A program made the translations under genes and the position numbers. Positions 34,065 through 42,526 of a stretch of 64,000 bases of DNA are shown piece by piece. The notes beneath the pieces were generated by a model, which saw nothing but the letters and a program-made list of their open reading frames with translations, did no database searches and had not been told where the DNA came from. This DNA is from Candidatus Nezhaarchaeota archaeon. Lineage in GTDB: Archaea; Thermoproteota; Methanomethylicia; Nezhaarchaeales; WYZ-LMO8. How positions within the stretch are numbered: the first letter of the stretch is position 1; the number at the start of each line of letters is the position of its first letter. The DNA lies in NCBI GenBank assembly GCA_025059375.1, contig JANXDO010000002.1, positions 128,966-192,965 on the forward strand. The letters are read 5' to 3'.

Positions 34065-35390
34065 TTATGTAGCGTCTAGGCACACTGTTGCCTCAGCCTT
34101 AACTACTAAATCCCTCATCTCGGGAGGTTCTCCCCATGGATTCCCCCATAGAGTTATATTATGCAAGAAGTTTATTGCTTTGGGATGCTTAAAGCCGAGC
34201 TTGCAAAGCTCTGATCTGAGTGCTTCAACCAACTTTGGCACATCTATTTTGAGGGGGCAAAGTTCCCTGCATCTTCCACAACCCGTACAGAAGTATGCGA
34301 AGAGTGCCTTGTCAAAGCCTCGAGTGTATGCGGTCCACACGGAGCCTATGCCGCCGAAGTAGCTGTGACCAAAGAAGCCGTTGAGGACCCTGTATACTGG
34401 ACACTCGTAGAGGCATCCCCCACACCTAATGCAGTAGAGTGCTTCTCTGAAGAGCGGGTTCTTAGCCATCCTCGTTCTTCCATTGTCGAGAAAGATCACG
34501 TGAAGCTCTTTAGGCCCATGAGCTCCGTAGACTAGCCTCTTCTCTATATCTGAAGTCTTGCTTGGACCAGTTATCATGGATACGTAAGCTGACATTAGAA
34601 TCCCGCTAGCGTAGGCTGGAAGAACTTCGACTATTTTGAAGGCATCGCTTAGGGTTGGAACGATCTTCTCGAAGCCAACTACACAGACATGAACTGGCGG
34701 AGTGTTTGTTGAGAACCTAGCATTACCCTCGTTCTCTAATATGAATAGAGTACCTGTTTGAGCTGCAACCACGTTGGCTCCACTTATCCCGACATCAGCC
34801 TTGATGAAGTAATCCCTCAAGTAGCTCCTAGCGAAGGAGACTAGCTCAGGAATGTCACTTGAAATCTCTCTACCTACGAGTTTTGAGAATGTTTTCGCAA
34901 CTTCCTCTCTAGGTACGTGTATTGATGGGTTTATTATGTGAGTTGGCTTCTCGCCTCTTAACTGAACTATGAATTCTCCTAGATCTGTTTCAATAACCTT
35001 ACATCTACGCTCTTTCTCTAAATACTCCCTCAGATCTATCTCTTCACATGTTATCGACTTTGACTTAACGATTAACCTACCTTCACCGACTATGTCTGCA
35101 ACTATTTTCCTTGCTTCCTCAGCATCTCCGGCTACGTATACGTGTCCATTGCAATCCCTTATCGCGTCTGATGCTTCCTTAACTAACTCGGTCATAACCT
35201 CTGTTGAGTACTCCTTAATCCTCCTAATTTCTAAGCCCAAATTCTTTAGGTGCTGTAGCTTAGAGAGAGCTTTCCTTTTATTTGATGTGTAAGATTCCAC
35301 AGCCCTCCTCAACGCTATCCTTCTAGACTCGTCTATTATAGCTCTCAACACAACGGCATTTAGCTCCTCAATCCAATCCAAGAAAGCCAC
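34065..35390 (-). CDS. LutB-like LUD-domain iron-sulfur protein
   Basis: The 441-residue protein has an N-terminal LUD domain (SGANVVAAQTGTLFILENEGNAR is its signature). A C-terminal ferredoxin part carries YCIRCGGCLYECPVYR and FCTGCGRCRELCPLKI, followed by the NPWGEPPEMRD tail common to these iron-sulfur reductases. LutABC proteins oxidise L-lactate to pyruvate through iron-sulfur centres; archaeal LUD proteins can serve other hydroxy acids. It overlaps the LutA-like gene by 23 bases. No LutC-like third subunit is present here. Confidence 0.88.
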   Translation of the reverse strand: MAFLDWIEELNAVVLRAIIDESRRIALRRAVESYTSNKRKALSKLQHLKNLGLEIRRIKEYSTEVMTELVKEASDAIRDCNGHVYVAGDAEEARKIVADIVGEGRLIVKSKSITCEEIDLREYLEKERRCKVIETDLGEFIVQLRGEKPTHIINPSIHVPREEVAKTFSKLVGREISSDIPELVSFARSYLRDYFIKADVGISGANVVAAQTGTLFILENEGNARFSTNTPPVHVCVVGFEKIVPTLSDAFKIVEVLPAYASGILMSAYVSMITGPSKTSDIEKRLVYGAHGPKELHVIFLDNGRTRMAKNPLFREALYCIRCGGCLYECPVYRVLNGFFGHSYFGGIGSVWTAYTRGFDKALFAYFCTGCGRCRELCPLKIDVPKLVEALRSELCKLGFKHPKAINFLHNITLWGNPWGEPPEMRDLVVKAEATVCLDAT

Positions 35391-36090
35391 CCCTAAGTGA
35401 TTTGTCTATTAATTGCAGTATGTCTATGACCTTGATTGAGCCGTCAGAGGCCGATTTAAGGTTATAGTAACAGAATGGACACGCAGTTATCACTGCCTCC
35501 ATTTCTAACGTCTTAAAGTAGTTTAATACCTCTCGAGCCACGACTATGGCAAGCTTATCGAAGCATGCTTTAATTCCTCCTCCGGCTCCACAGCACAATG
35601 ATGATTCTTTACTCTCTTGAGGCTCAATGAGCTTCAGTCCTGGTATTAGAGCTAGTAAGTTGCGAGGTTCATCATATACGTTTAGGTGGCGCCCAAGGTG
35701 ACATGGATCAAAATAAACGGCTCTGATGTCTATCGGCTTTAGTTTCTTTGCATCCATGTAATCTAATATCAATTGAGTTGAGTGCTCAACTTCGAAGCTA
35801 AACGATAAATTAAATATTTTAGGATAGTCAACCTTAAATGTCCTTAAACAGCCTGGACAGTGAGTTACAAGTTTTTGTGGATGTACTTGATTAACTCGGT
35901 TAAAGGTGCCTTTAGCTATCTCTAAAACCTCCCCCCTTAAACCTAACCTCAAAAGTATCGATCCACAACAACCCTCACTTTCACCAAGCATTCTATGGTC
36001 CACATCCAAGGAGTGCAGTATTGATTTGAAAGAACGTGCTAGCTCTGGAACTCTGTAAATCGATGTGCAGCCCATCCAAGCCAGAATCAT
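35368..36090 (-). CDS. LutA/HdrB-like protein with two CCG domains
   Basis: The 240-residue protein contains two Cys-rich CCG modules. The first has WMGCTSIYR, EGCCGSILLRLG and HCPGC; the second has FDPCHLGRH, LCCGAGGG and ACPFCYYN. LutA, GlpC and HdrB share this layout, and HdrB-type modules bind non-cubane clusters. It is encoded upstream of, and overlaps, the LutB-like gene, so the pair very likely forms one complex oxidising a 2-hydroxy acid or passing electrons to thiols or quinones. The ketopantoate reductase lies 155 bases upstream in the same direction. Confidence 0.88.
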   Translation of the reverse strand: MILAWMGCTSIYRVPELARSFKSILHSLDVDHRMLGESEGCCGSILLRLGLRGEVLEIAKGTFNRVNQVHPQKLVTHCPGCLRTFKVDYPKIFNLSFSFEVEHSTQLILDYMDAKKLKPIDIRAVYFDPCHLGRHLNVYDEPRNLLALIPGLKLIEPQESKESSLCCGAGGGIKACFDKLAIVVAREVLNYFKTLEMEAVITACPFCYYNLKSASDGSIKVIDILQLIDKSLRGGFLGLD

Positions 36091-36245
36091 CTAGTCTGCC
36101 TCCTCATGCTGGCTGGGATATTAATGCCAAGAACCACGCTCTTAATTCGTATGAGGTACCCTTAAAAAAGGTTATGGAGGTCCTGGATGTATCGCCTAAT
36201 TAAGTCTGAAAACTTGCCCTCTAACCGTTTACTTCGGCTTCGATT

Positions 36246-37169
36246 TCATGTCCTAATTTTAATCTTTGATAATTCAAGCGCCTTTACCATGAGGTATAGG
36301 GTTCGGTTTAATGATGCGTCGGTGGGCGTCTTTAATGATGCTTTCCATATTGCTCCGTTTATGTAGTCAATTTCAGTTCTTCTGCCTCTTAGAATGTCCA
36401 TCAGCATTGAGTTCTTGTTATTGTAAGTAGCTTTAGCTACTCTGAAAACCTCCTCTACTGGGTTTTCAACCTCAAGCTTCACATTGAGCTCTGAGGCTAC
36501 CCTCCAACCTTCAGTCGCAACCATTGCCATTAGAGCTCTGGTATGTTCATTCTCTATGAGCTCGCCATTTCGCATGTTCATCAACGTTCCCAAGGGGTTT
36601 ATCGACGAGTTAATGATGGTTTTAGTCCAGACGGCACCCTCAACGTTTCTGGTTACCTTAGCTGGCAAGCCAGCATCCTTGAGAGCGTCGACAAGTTCGA
36701 AGCAAGCTTTCAGTAGTTCCTCGGATTTAGCTCCTAAAATAGTCTTACCTATCCCCCTAACTCTTACCACCCCTAACTCCTCCACCATTGCCCCACAATT
36801 CGTTACACCCCTCGCTACACCCCTACCAAGTACATTCTCTGCTTCCTCCTCAACTCCAAGTCCATTTTGAAGTAGAATTACGGGACATTTCAAGTTGGCA
36901 TCAACAATGTGGTTAATAGCTGAGATGGTGTCGTACGCCTTAACCGTTACTATGCATACATCTATGTCCTTCAAGCCAATTAAACTTGGTTTAAATGTTG
37001 GTTTGACTGTTATAATTGAGGAGTCTGACATTTCAAGTTTTAGGCCGGTTGATGATAGTGTGGGTATTTTGTGCTCCCTGTCAATAAAGACCACTTGGTG
37101 ACCACTGCTATGAAGCAGGCCTCCAAATAGACCTCCGATCGCTCCAGCCCCTATGAAGGCTATCTTCAC
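36246..37169 (-). CDS. panE: 2-dehydropantoate 2-reductase (ketopantoate reductase) family
   Basis: About 307 residues from a GTG at 37169, which follows GGTGTGAT; the frame stays open to 37202. The NADP-binding IAFIGAGAIGGLFGGLLHSSGHQV opens the protein. The catalytic Lys lies in AVWTKTIINSSINPLGTLMN, and YNNKNSMLMDILRGRRTEIDYINGAI matches the family C-terminal helix. Ketopantoate reductase makes pantoate for coenzyme A. The start lies 11 bases after the stop of the HPS/RraA fusion, so both are in one transcript. Confidence 0.9.
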   Translation of the reverse strand: MKIAFIGAGAIGGLFGGLLHSSGHQVVFIDREHKIPTLSSTGLKLEMSDSSIITVKPTFKPSLIGLKDIDVCIVTVKAYDTISAINHIVDANLKCPVILLQNGLGVEEEAENVLGRGVARGVTNCGAMVEELGVVRVRGIGKTILGAKSEELLKACFELVDALKDAGLPAKVTRNVEGAVWTKTIINSSINPLGTLMNMRNGELIENEHTRALMAMVATEGWRVASELNVKLEVENPVEEVFRVAKATYNNKNSMLMDILRGRRTEIDYINGAIWKASLKTPTDASLNRTLYLMVKALELSKIKIRT

Positions 37170-37180
37170 GCTATCACACC

Positions 37181-38476
37181 TTACCCTATGACCTTCTCCC
37201 ACTTCTTAAGTTCTAGAACCTTTGAGAGAGTGCTCCCCCTCTTTATCTCCTCTCTAATTCTGTTCTCCTTTTCCATAACGTCTATGGATCTATTGGCCAC
37301 CTCAACTGCTATCTCCTTTGGTACTACCACAACACCGTTATCGTCACCTATCACCCAGTCTCCAGGTCTGACAATTACCCCTCCACATGTTATCTCAACA
37401 TTTATCTCACCAAAACCCTTTGGTTCACCAGCTCTTGGATTTATCCACCTAGCGAAAGCAGGGAATTTGAGCTCCCTTATGATGTCGACATCCCTTATGG
37501 CTCCATCTATAACTACGCCAGCTATACCCTTCACCACACAACTCCACGACGCTAGCTCGCCCCAAACAGCTTCCTCAGCTCCGCCTGCATCTATGACTAT
37601 AACTGAGCCTGGTTCAGCTACGTCTATTGCTTGAATGGGCTTAGACCAATCACCTGGATATGCTCTAACAGTCACAGCCTTACCAACCATCTTAACTCCA
37701 AGCGTTATTGGTATGAGGCCCTTCATTGCACCCCTTCTATGCATTGCATCAGCTATATTTGGTGTTGAGACCTTCTTGAAAGCCTCAATGAGCTCGCTCT
37801 CTGTAAATTTCTTGTAGAGTGTTGTAGCTATGGGCTTCCTAGTTAGCATTGCTTGCTTTATGGTTCGAGCTGCCTCCTCAGCATTCTCGGCCTTCGTTAT
37901 TGCTCCCCCCACTATCACTATGGATGCTCCAGCTTCAACGGCTTGAGCTGCTGTCTCGCTATTAATCCCTCCTGCAACAGCTACCGGGATCCTTACAACA
38001 TCAACAACTTGCTTCAACACGTCAAGGGGCTTCATCCCCCTCATCTGCTGATCTATGCCCACATGAACACAAATGTAGTCAACTCCCAACCTCTCTACTT
38101 CAACTGCTCGGCCTATCATGTCATCGACGTTCATCAAGTCGATCATTATCTTCGCTCCAACCCTCCTCGCAGCCTCGATGGCCTCCTTAATTGTGCTGTC
38201 GTCGGCTAACCCCATTATTATGACCACGTCGGCACCAGCTTTAGCTGCTGCTTCAACCTCTACTGCGCCAGTATCTAAGGTCTTCATGTCGGCTACTATT
38301 GGTACTCCAGGAAAGTTCTTCTTTAGCTCCCTTACGCTATTTAGCCCCTCACTTTTGATGAGTGGAGTTCCAGCCTCGAGCCAATCTACACCTCCCTTCA
38401 AAGCTTCCTTGGCCACTTTAATAGCTCGATGAAGATTTATGAAGTCCAGTGCCAGCTGTAGTATTGCTCTCTCCAT
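37181..38476 (-). CDS. 3-hexulose-6-phosphate synthase fused to an RraA-like domain
   Basis: Residues 1-210 are an orotidine-decarboxylase-type barrel of the HPS family (GGVDWLEAGTPLIKSEGL, VADMKTLDTG, GADVVIIMG, VAGGINSETA). Residues 225-431 are RraA-like (STPNIADAMHRRGAM, VIDAGGAEEAVWGELAS, GAIRDVDIIRELKFPAFAR, DWVIGDDNGVVVVPKE). HPS joins formaldehyde and ribulose 5-phosphate or, in archaea, runs backwards to supply pentose. RraA-fold proteins include hydroxyacid aldolases. The fusion is known from other archaea; the job of the second half is unsettled. It precedes ketopantoate reductase by 11 bases. Confidence 0.88.
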   Translation of the reverse strand: MERAILQLALDFINLHRAIKVAKEALKGGVDWLEAGTPLIKSEGLNSVRELKKNFPGVPIVADMKTLDTGAVEVEAAAKAGADVVIIMGLADDSTIKEAIEAARRVGAKIMIDLMNVDDMIGRAVEVERLGVDYICVHVGIDQQMRGMKPLDVLKQVVDVVRIPVAVAGGINSETAAQAVEAGASIVIVGGAITKAENAEEAARTIKQAMLTRKPIATTLYKKFTESELIEAFKKVSTPNIADAMHRRGAMKGLIPITLGVKMVGKAVTVRAYPGDWSKPIQAIDVAEPGSVIVIDAGGAEEAVWGELASWSCVVKGIAGVVIDGAIRDVDIIRELKFPAFARWINPRAGEPKGFGEINVEITCGGVIVRPGDWVIGDDNGVVVVPKEIAVEVANRSIDVMEKENRIREEIKRGSTLSKVLELKKWEKVIG

Positions 38477-38584
38477 CTTTTATCAAATTTAAAAGTGTGA
38501 GCTGGGCTATATATTAACTTCCATAATCCTACTGGAAATATAACTGCTCTCCTTGAAAAGTTGAATTCTATATAAGTGCCATCT

Positions 38585-40021
38585 TTAAATGTAAATCCAC
38601 TTGGTTCCAGCCTTTGAGTCCATGAGCTTGATGCCGAGTGACTCAAGCTGCATCCTTATCTTGTCGGCTATCTCGTACTCTCTTCGATCTCTATGCATTT
38701 GTCTGATGTCAACCACTATCTTAACCAACTTGTCTACGAGTTCTCTTTCAAAGCCTTTGACCTTGAAGACGTCATCTAGGATCGCTAGGACCTGATTGAT
38801 CCTCTTTAAGGAATTCAAGGCCCTTAATGCCAGCTCTACTTTCCCGCTTGGCATCACGTGGCTGTAAGCTATTGAAACTATGTCGTGAAGATAGATTGCA
38901 GCTCTTGCGCCATTAAAGTCATTTTCCATCGAGTTTATGAAGTTCAGCAAGTCATCATCGATCTTCCTCGCCAGCTTTAGTTCGTCATCCGAGACCTTAA
39001 AGTTAGGGGGTTCGCTGGACACAATCCTCATCAATAGTTCAGCGCAATTCTTAATCCTCTCATAGATCCTCTCATAGCGCTCCAATAGCTCGTAGGAGAA
39101 GTCGATGGTACTCCTATAGTGGGTCAAAGATAGCATTAATCTGAGGGCCTCAGGCTTGTACTTGGAGAATACGTCCTTTAGAGGGATTATGTTCCCCAAG
39201 CTCTTGCTCATTTTCTCCCCCCTTATCGTCAGGTACCCTGCATGGAGCCAGTACTTGACCCATGGCTTAACACCATAAGCTGCTTCGCTCTGAGCTATCT
39301 CGTTCTCATGATGTGGAAAGATTAGGTCTGATCCCCCTCCGTGTATGTCGATCCTATTTCCTAAGTAGAAGCTGCTCATAACTGAACACTCTACGTGCCA
39401 CCCAGGCCTCCCGGGACCCCACGGGCTCTCCCACCAAGGCTCTCCAGGCTTAGCCCTCTTCCACAAAGCGAAGTCGTAGGGCCTCTTCTTCTCATGAATG
39501 TGTTCCTCCTCTTGCCTCCACCCCTCACCCTTAACCCTCTTAGATAGTTTGCCGTAGTCCAAGAACTTGTCTACATCGAAGTAGACGCTCCCACCGCTCT
39601 CGTAAGCGAACCCAGCCTCCATAAGCTTGGAGGTGAAGCGTATCATCTCGTCTATGTGTTGAGTCGCTTTGGGGTGAAAGTCGGTCTCTATGTGTAGCTT
39701 GTCTAGAGCTTCAAGGTAGTCTCTAGTGTAGGTTTCCGCTATGACCCTCCAGTCCACGTTCTCCTTATTAGCTCTGTTTATTATCTTATCATCTATATCG
39801 GTTATGTTCTGGACGTGGATAACTTCGAACCCCTTTAGCCTAAGGAATCGCTTTATCACGTCAAAAGCTACGTAGGTTCTAGCGTGACCTACGTGCGTGT
39901 AGTCGTAGACCGTTGGGCCGCACACGTACATTCCAACCCTTGGAGGGTTGAATGGCTCAAAAGGCTCTATCGACCGGGTTAGAGTGTTGTAGACGTTAAT
40001 GACCAAGGCGGTCACCGTCAA
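38585..40021 (-). CDS. cysS: Cysteinyl-tRNA synthetase
   Basis: The 478-residue class I synthetase has MYVCGPTVYDYTHVGHAR (zinc Cys and HIGH-type motif) near residue 30, GRPGWHVECSVMS and HGGGSDLIFPHHENE with the other zinc ligands, and EKMSKSLGN near residue 267. A helical C-terminal part ends in the small DREYEIADKIR motif. It charges tRNA-Cys directly, so the SepRS/SepCysS route is not required here. The coding region is GC-richer than most neighbours. A 220-base gap separates it from the divergent Trm14 gene. Confidence 0.96.
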   Translation of the reverse strand: MTVTALVINVYNTLTRSIEPFEPFNPPRVGMYVCGPTVYDYTHVGHARTYVAFDVIKRFLRLKGFEVIHVQNITDIDDKIINRANKENVDWRVIAETYTRDYLEALDKLHIETDFHPKATQHIDEMIRFTSKLMEAGFAYESGGSVYFDVDKFLDYGKLSKRVKGEGWRQEEEHIHEKKRPYDFALWKRAKPGEPWWESPWGPGRPGWHVECSVMSSFYLGNRIDIHGGGSDLIFPHHENEIAQSEAAYGVKPWVKYWLHAGYLTIRGEKMSKSLGNIIPLKDVFSKYKPEALRLMLSLTHYRSTIDFSYELLERYERIYERIKNCAELLMRIVSSEPPNFKVSDDELKLARKIDDDLLNFINSMENDFNGARAAIYLHDIVSIAYSHVMPSGKVELALRALNSLKRINQVLAILDDVFKVKGFERELVDKLVKIVVDIRQMHRDRREYEIADKIRMQLESLGIKLMDSKAGTKWIYI

Positions 40022-40244
40022 GCCTAGCTACTAATACTAAACCTCAAGCATAACAACTTTGCTTTCCCACCATCGAAGGCGAAGCTCAATTACCTAAGGC
40101 GGTGGCGATCGGGCTTACGTTCAATGTAGGGGTCGATCTTATATCCTGGAGTCTAATATTACTCTTAGCGGCCTTAACCCGTTGCTCTGCACATCTCAAT
40201 GAGGGGCTCAATGGTTGACGAGCTGGGGTTGAAGGTGGATTCTT

Positions 40245-41378
40245 TTGCTTAAATTCATGGCGACCACCATTGGGGGGATGGAGGACATAGCTGCAGAGGA
40301 GGTTAGAGAGCTTGGAGGCTCCAGCATTGAGGTTGGGAGCGAGAGGTTGTTCTTTGATGGTGATGAGGATCTAATTTATCGAATCAATATCGAGTCGAGG
40401 TGTCTGCACAAGCTCATAATCGTTCTAAATCGTGGTAAGGCCTTAAGTCTACGTGACATCTATTCAGCCGCCAAGTCCATTGAGTACGAGGAGTACATGG
40501 GGCTCGATCAGACATTTGCCGTTAGAACGACGAGAGTAGGAGTACATGATTACACGAGCATTGACGTATCAGCGACTGTGGGGCAGGCAATAATAGACCA
40601 CTTCATGGAGGTGAAGAGGGCTCGACCCAAGGTCAACCTCAAGGACCCCGACGTTGAGGTCAGCATCTACGTGAAGGACGACGACGTGACAATAGGCATC
40701 AACACAAGCGGCGAGTCCCTCCATAGGAGGAACTATAGGGTCTACGATCATCCAGCTGCAGTGAAGACCACCATCGCATCGTGCATGCTGAGAACGGCTA
40801 AGTGGCAAGGTGAGGGGTTGCTTGACCCCATGTGCGGTGGAGGCACAATAGTCGTAGAGGCCGCTCTAATGGCTAGGCGGTTCCCGCCAGGCTTCTTTAG
40901 GAGGAGATTTGCGTTCACTAGGCTACTGATCTACGATCCTCGTAAGCATAGGAGCGAGCTGGAGAGGTCATTGAATGAGGTGGACAGGAAGAAATTAGTC
41001 ATATGGGGGTTCGACATATCTCCTAAACACGTAAGGGGCGCGATGCTGAATGCATCGTCGGCTGGGGTCGACGACACAATAAGCTTCTCAATCAGGGACG
41101 CCACGAAGGAGGAAGCGTACAAGGGGGTCAACACTAAGCTCATAGTCGTTAACCCGCCGTACGGAATTAGGCAGCTCAGGCCCAAAGCTCTTATGGAATT
41201 CTATGTGAAGTTCCTTAGGACCATATCTAACTGTCTTAGCGGCTCGAATCTCACGTTGATAACTGGAGCCCCCAAGGTGTTCGAAGAGGCTTCAGCGAAG
41301 ATCGGGTGCAAGGTCCTCGAAGTGCGGAGGGTTAAGCATGGAGAGCTACCAGCTAAAGTCTACAGTATTGCCCTCTAA
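40245..41378 (+). CDS. THUMP-domain tRNA N2-guanine methyltransferase, Trm14-like
   Basis: The 377-residue protein begins with a ferredoxin-like/THUMP region (FMATTIGGMEDIAAEEVREL). It continues with a Rossmann methyltransferase: LLDPMCGGGTIVVEAALMAR near residue 190 binds AdoMet and the catalytic VNPPYGIR sits near 302. This matches archaeal Trm14, which makes m2G at tRNA position 6, and related enzymes. The TTG at 40245 is preceded by GGTGGAT at 6 bases and is preferred over the ATG at 40257. Confidence 0.88.
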   Translation: MLKFMATTIGGMEDIAAEEVRELGGSSIEVGSERLFFDGDEDLIYRINIESRCLHKLIIVLNRGKALSLRDIYSAAKSIEYEEYMGLDQTFAVRTTRVGVHDYTSIDVSATVGQAIIDHFMEVKRARPKVNLKDPDVEVSIYVKDDDVTIGINTSGESLHRRNYRVYDHPAAVKTTIASCMLRTAKWQGEGLLDPMCGGGTIVVEAALMARRFPPGFFRRRFAFTRLLIYDPRKHRSELERSLNEVDRKKLVIWGFDISPKHVRGAMLNASSAGVDDTISFSIRDATKEEAYKGVNTKLIVVNPPYGIRQLRPKALMEFYVKFLRTISNCLSGSNLTLITGAPKVFEEASAKIGCKVLEVRRVKHGELPAKVYSIAL

Positions 41379-41819
41379 ATTGTCCTATAATCTGCTCGTA
41401 AGCTCATCCGGTGCGAGGGTTTAACGTGAGGTAAGCTTCTTTGAGCTGGTTTAGTCAGCTCTTCACGCAAGAACTTTCAATTAACGGATTTTACTCCCCA
41501 ACGTTATGATGCTCTCGGCCACGTTCATGTGCATCCATCTATTGCCAGTGCTTCAAGGTCATGTTCCTAGACCAGGTGCATTGACGCACTAAATTCCAAT
41601 TTAATGTCGAACTAATAAGTCGCTTCAATCTTCAATGTAAATCTGACCTGATAACTTGCAAGATTCGGCGTCCTATCCTTCAATCAATAGAAGACAATCA
41701 TTTGAGGGTTTTTCTTCTATGTTGTGCCAAGGCGTGAAGATTCCATACGAAACGAAATTTAAAGTAAGAAAAAGCGTCTTGCTTCCAGATTTGGATTAGC
41801 ACCTAATACTTAGTGCAAA
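41379..41819. other. 440-base gap without recognisable feature
   Basis: Between the Trm14 gene and the convergent small membrane protein I find no complete gene, tRNA or strong repeat. Short chance-like frames are present only. Confidence 0.4.
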
Positions 41820-42311
41820 TTATGTTAGAGTTGAAGATGGATGAGTTGCCGATTGAATCGTAGGGGGTTTGGCCCTTGATACCATAATGCCGCCTATTAC
41901 TCCTAGTATGGAACCAATAAGTCCTAGGATCATGACTGATATTATGGTGCCTATAGCGTCTCTGCCTAATATGATGGGGACTATTATTGCAAGTATTAAG
42001 TACGCTAGGCTGCTTATGATCAGCATTATACCTCCTCTTCCATCAATGATAGCTCTCACGGCACCGCATAAAGCGACTATTGATGCTACTAGAACTATGG
42101 TTATCCAACCCATCGCGGCATACAGAATTGGCATAGCTGCAGCAACAAATGGAGCGACATCGATAGGGATTGGAAGGGCGCGGCCCACTATCATTGGGTA
42201 AATTGCTTGAAATATCGCGGTCAAGAATAGTGTCACCATAAACATTATGCCCGCGGGTATTATCATTAGTGTTGCTCCTACAAGTCCTACTAAGGCGGCA
42301 GTTTTAACCAT
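41820..42311 (-). CDS. Four-helix membrane protein of unknown function
   Basis: The 163-residue protein has four hydrophobic helices (AALVGLVGATLMIIPAGIMF, ITIVLVASIVALCGAVR, IMLIISSLAYLILAIIV and IISVMILGLIGSILGVIGG) and a short polar tail. The layout resembles small DUF4064-type proteins. The ATG start lies 216 bases from the end of the enoate-reductase gene. No function can be assigned. Confidence 0.65.
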   Translation of the reverse strand: MVKTAALVGLVGATLMIIPAGIMFMVTLFLTAIFQAIYPMIVGRALPIPIDVAPFVAAAMPILYAAMGWITIVLVASIVALCGAVRAIIDGRGGIMLIISSLAYLILAIIVPIILGRDAIGTIISVMILGLIGSILGVIGGIMVSRAKPPTIQSATHPSSTLT

Positions 42312-42526
42312 AAACTATCACTCTTAAGCTATGTTCGATAGCATCCTTAAAAAGCTTTAGTTAGCTTAACCTTAAAGGATATCAGGCCACCTATCTTGTT
42401 AGGCACATCTTTGCTCGAAGTTCTTTGATATCATTACCTATCGGGGTTCCAGCGTCACGTCGACATTGCCCCCTACGACCTCACTTAGGCTTTAAAGTAA
42501 ACAATGATTTTGAGGCTAATGAGCCA

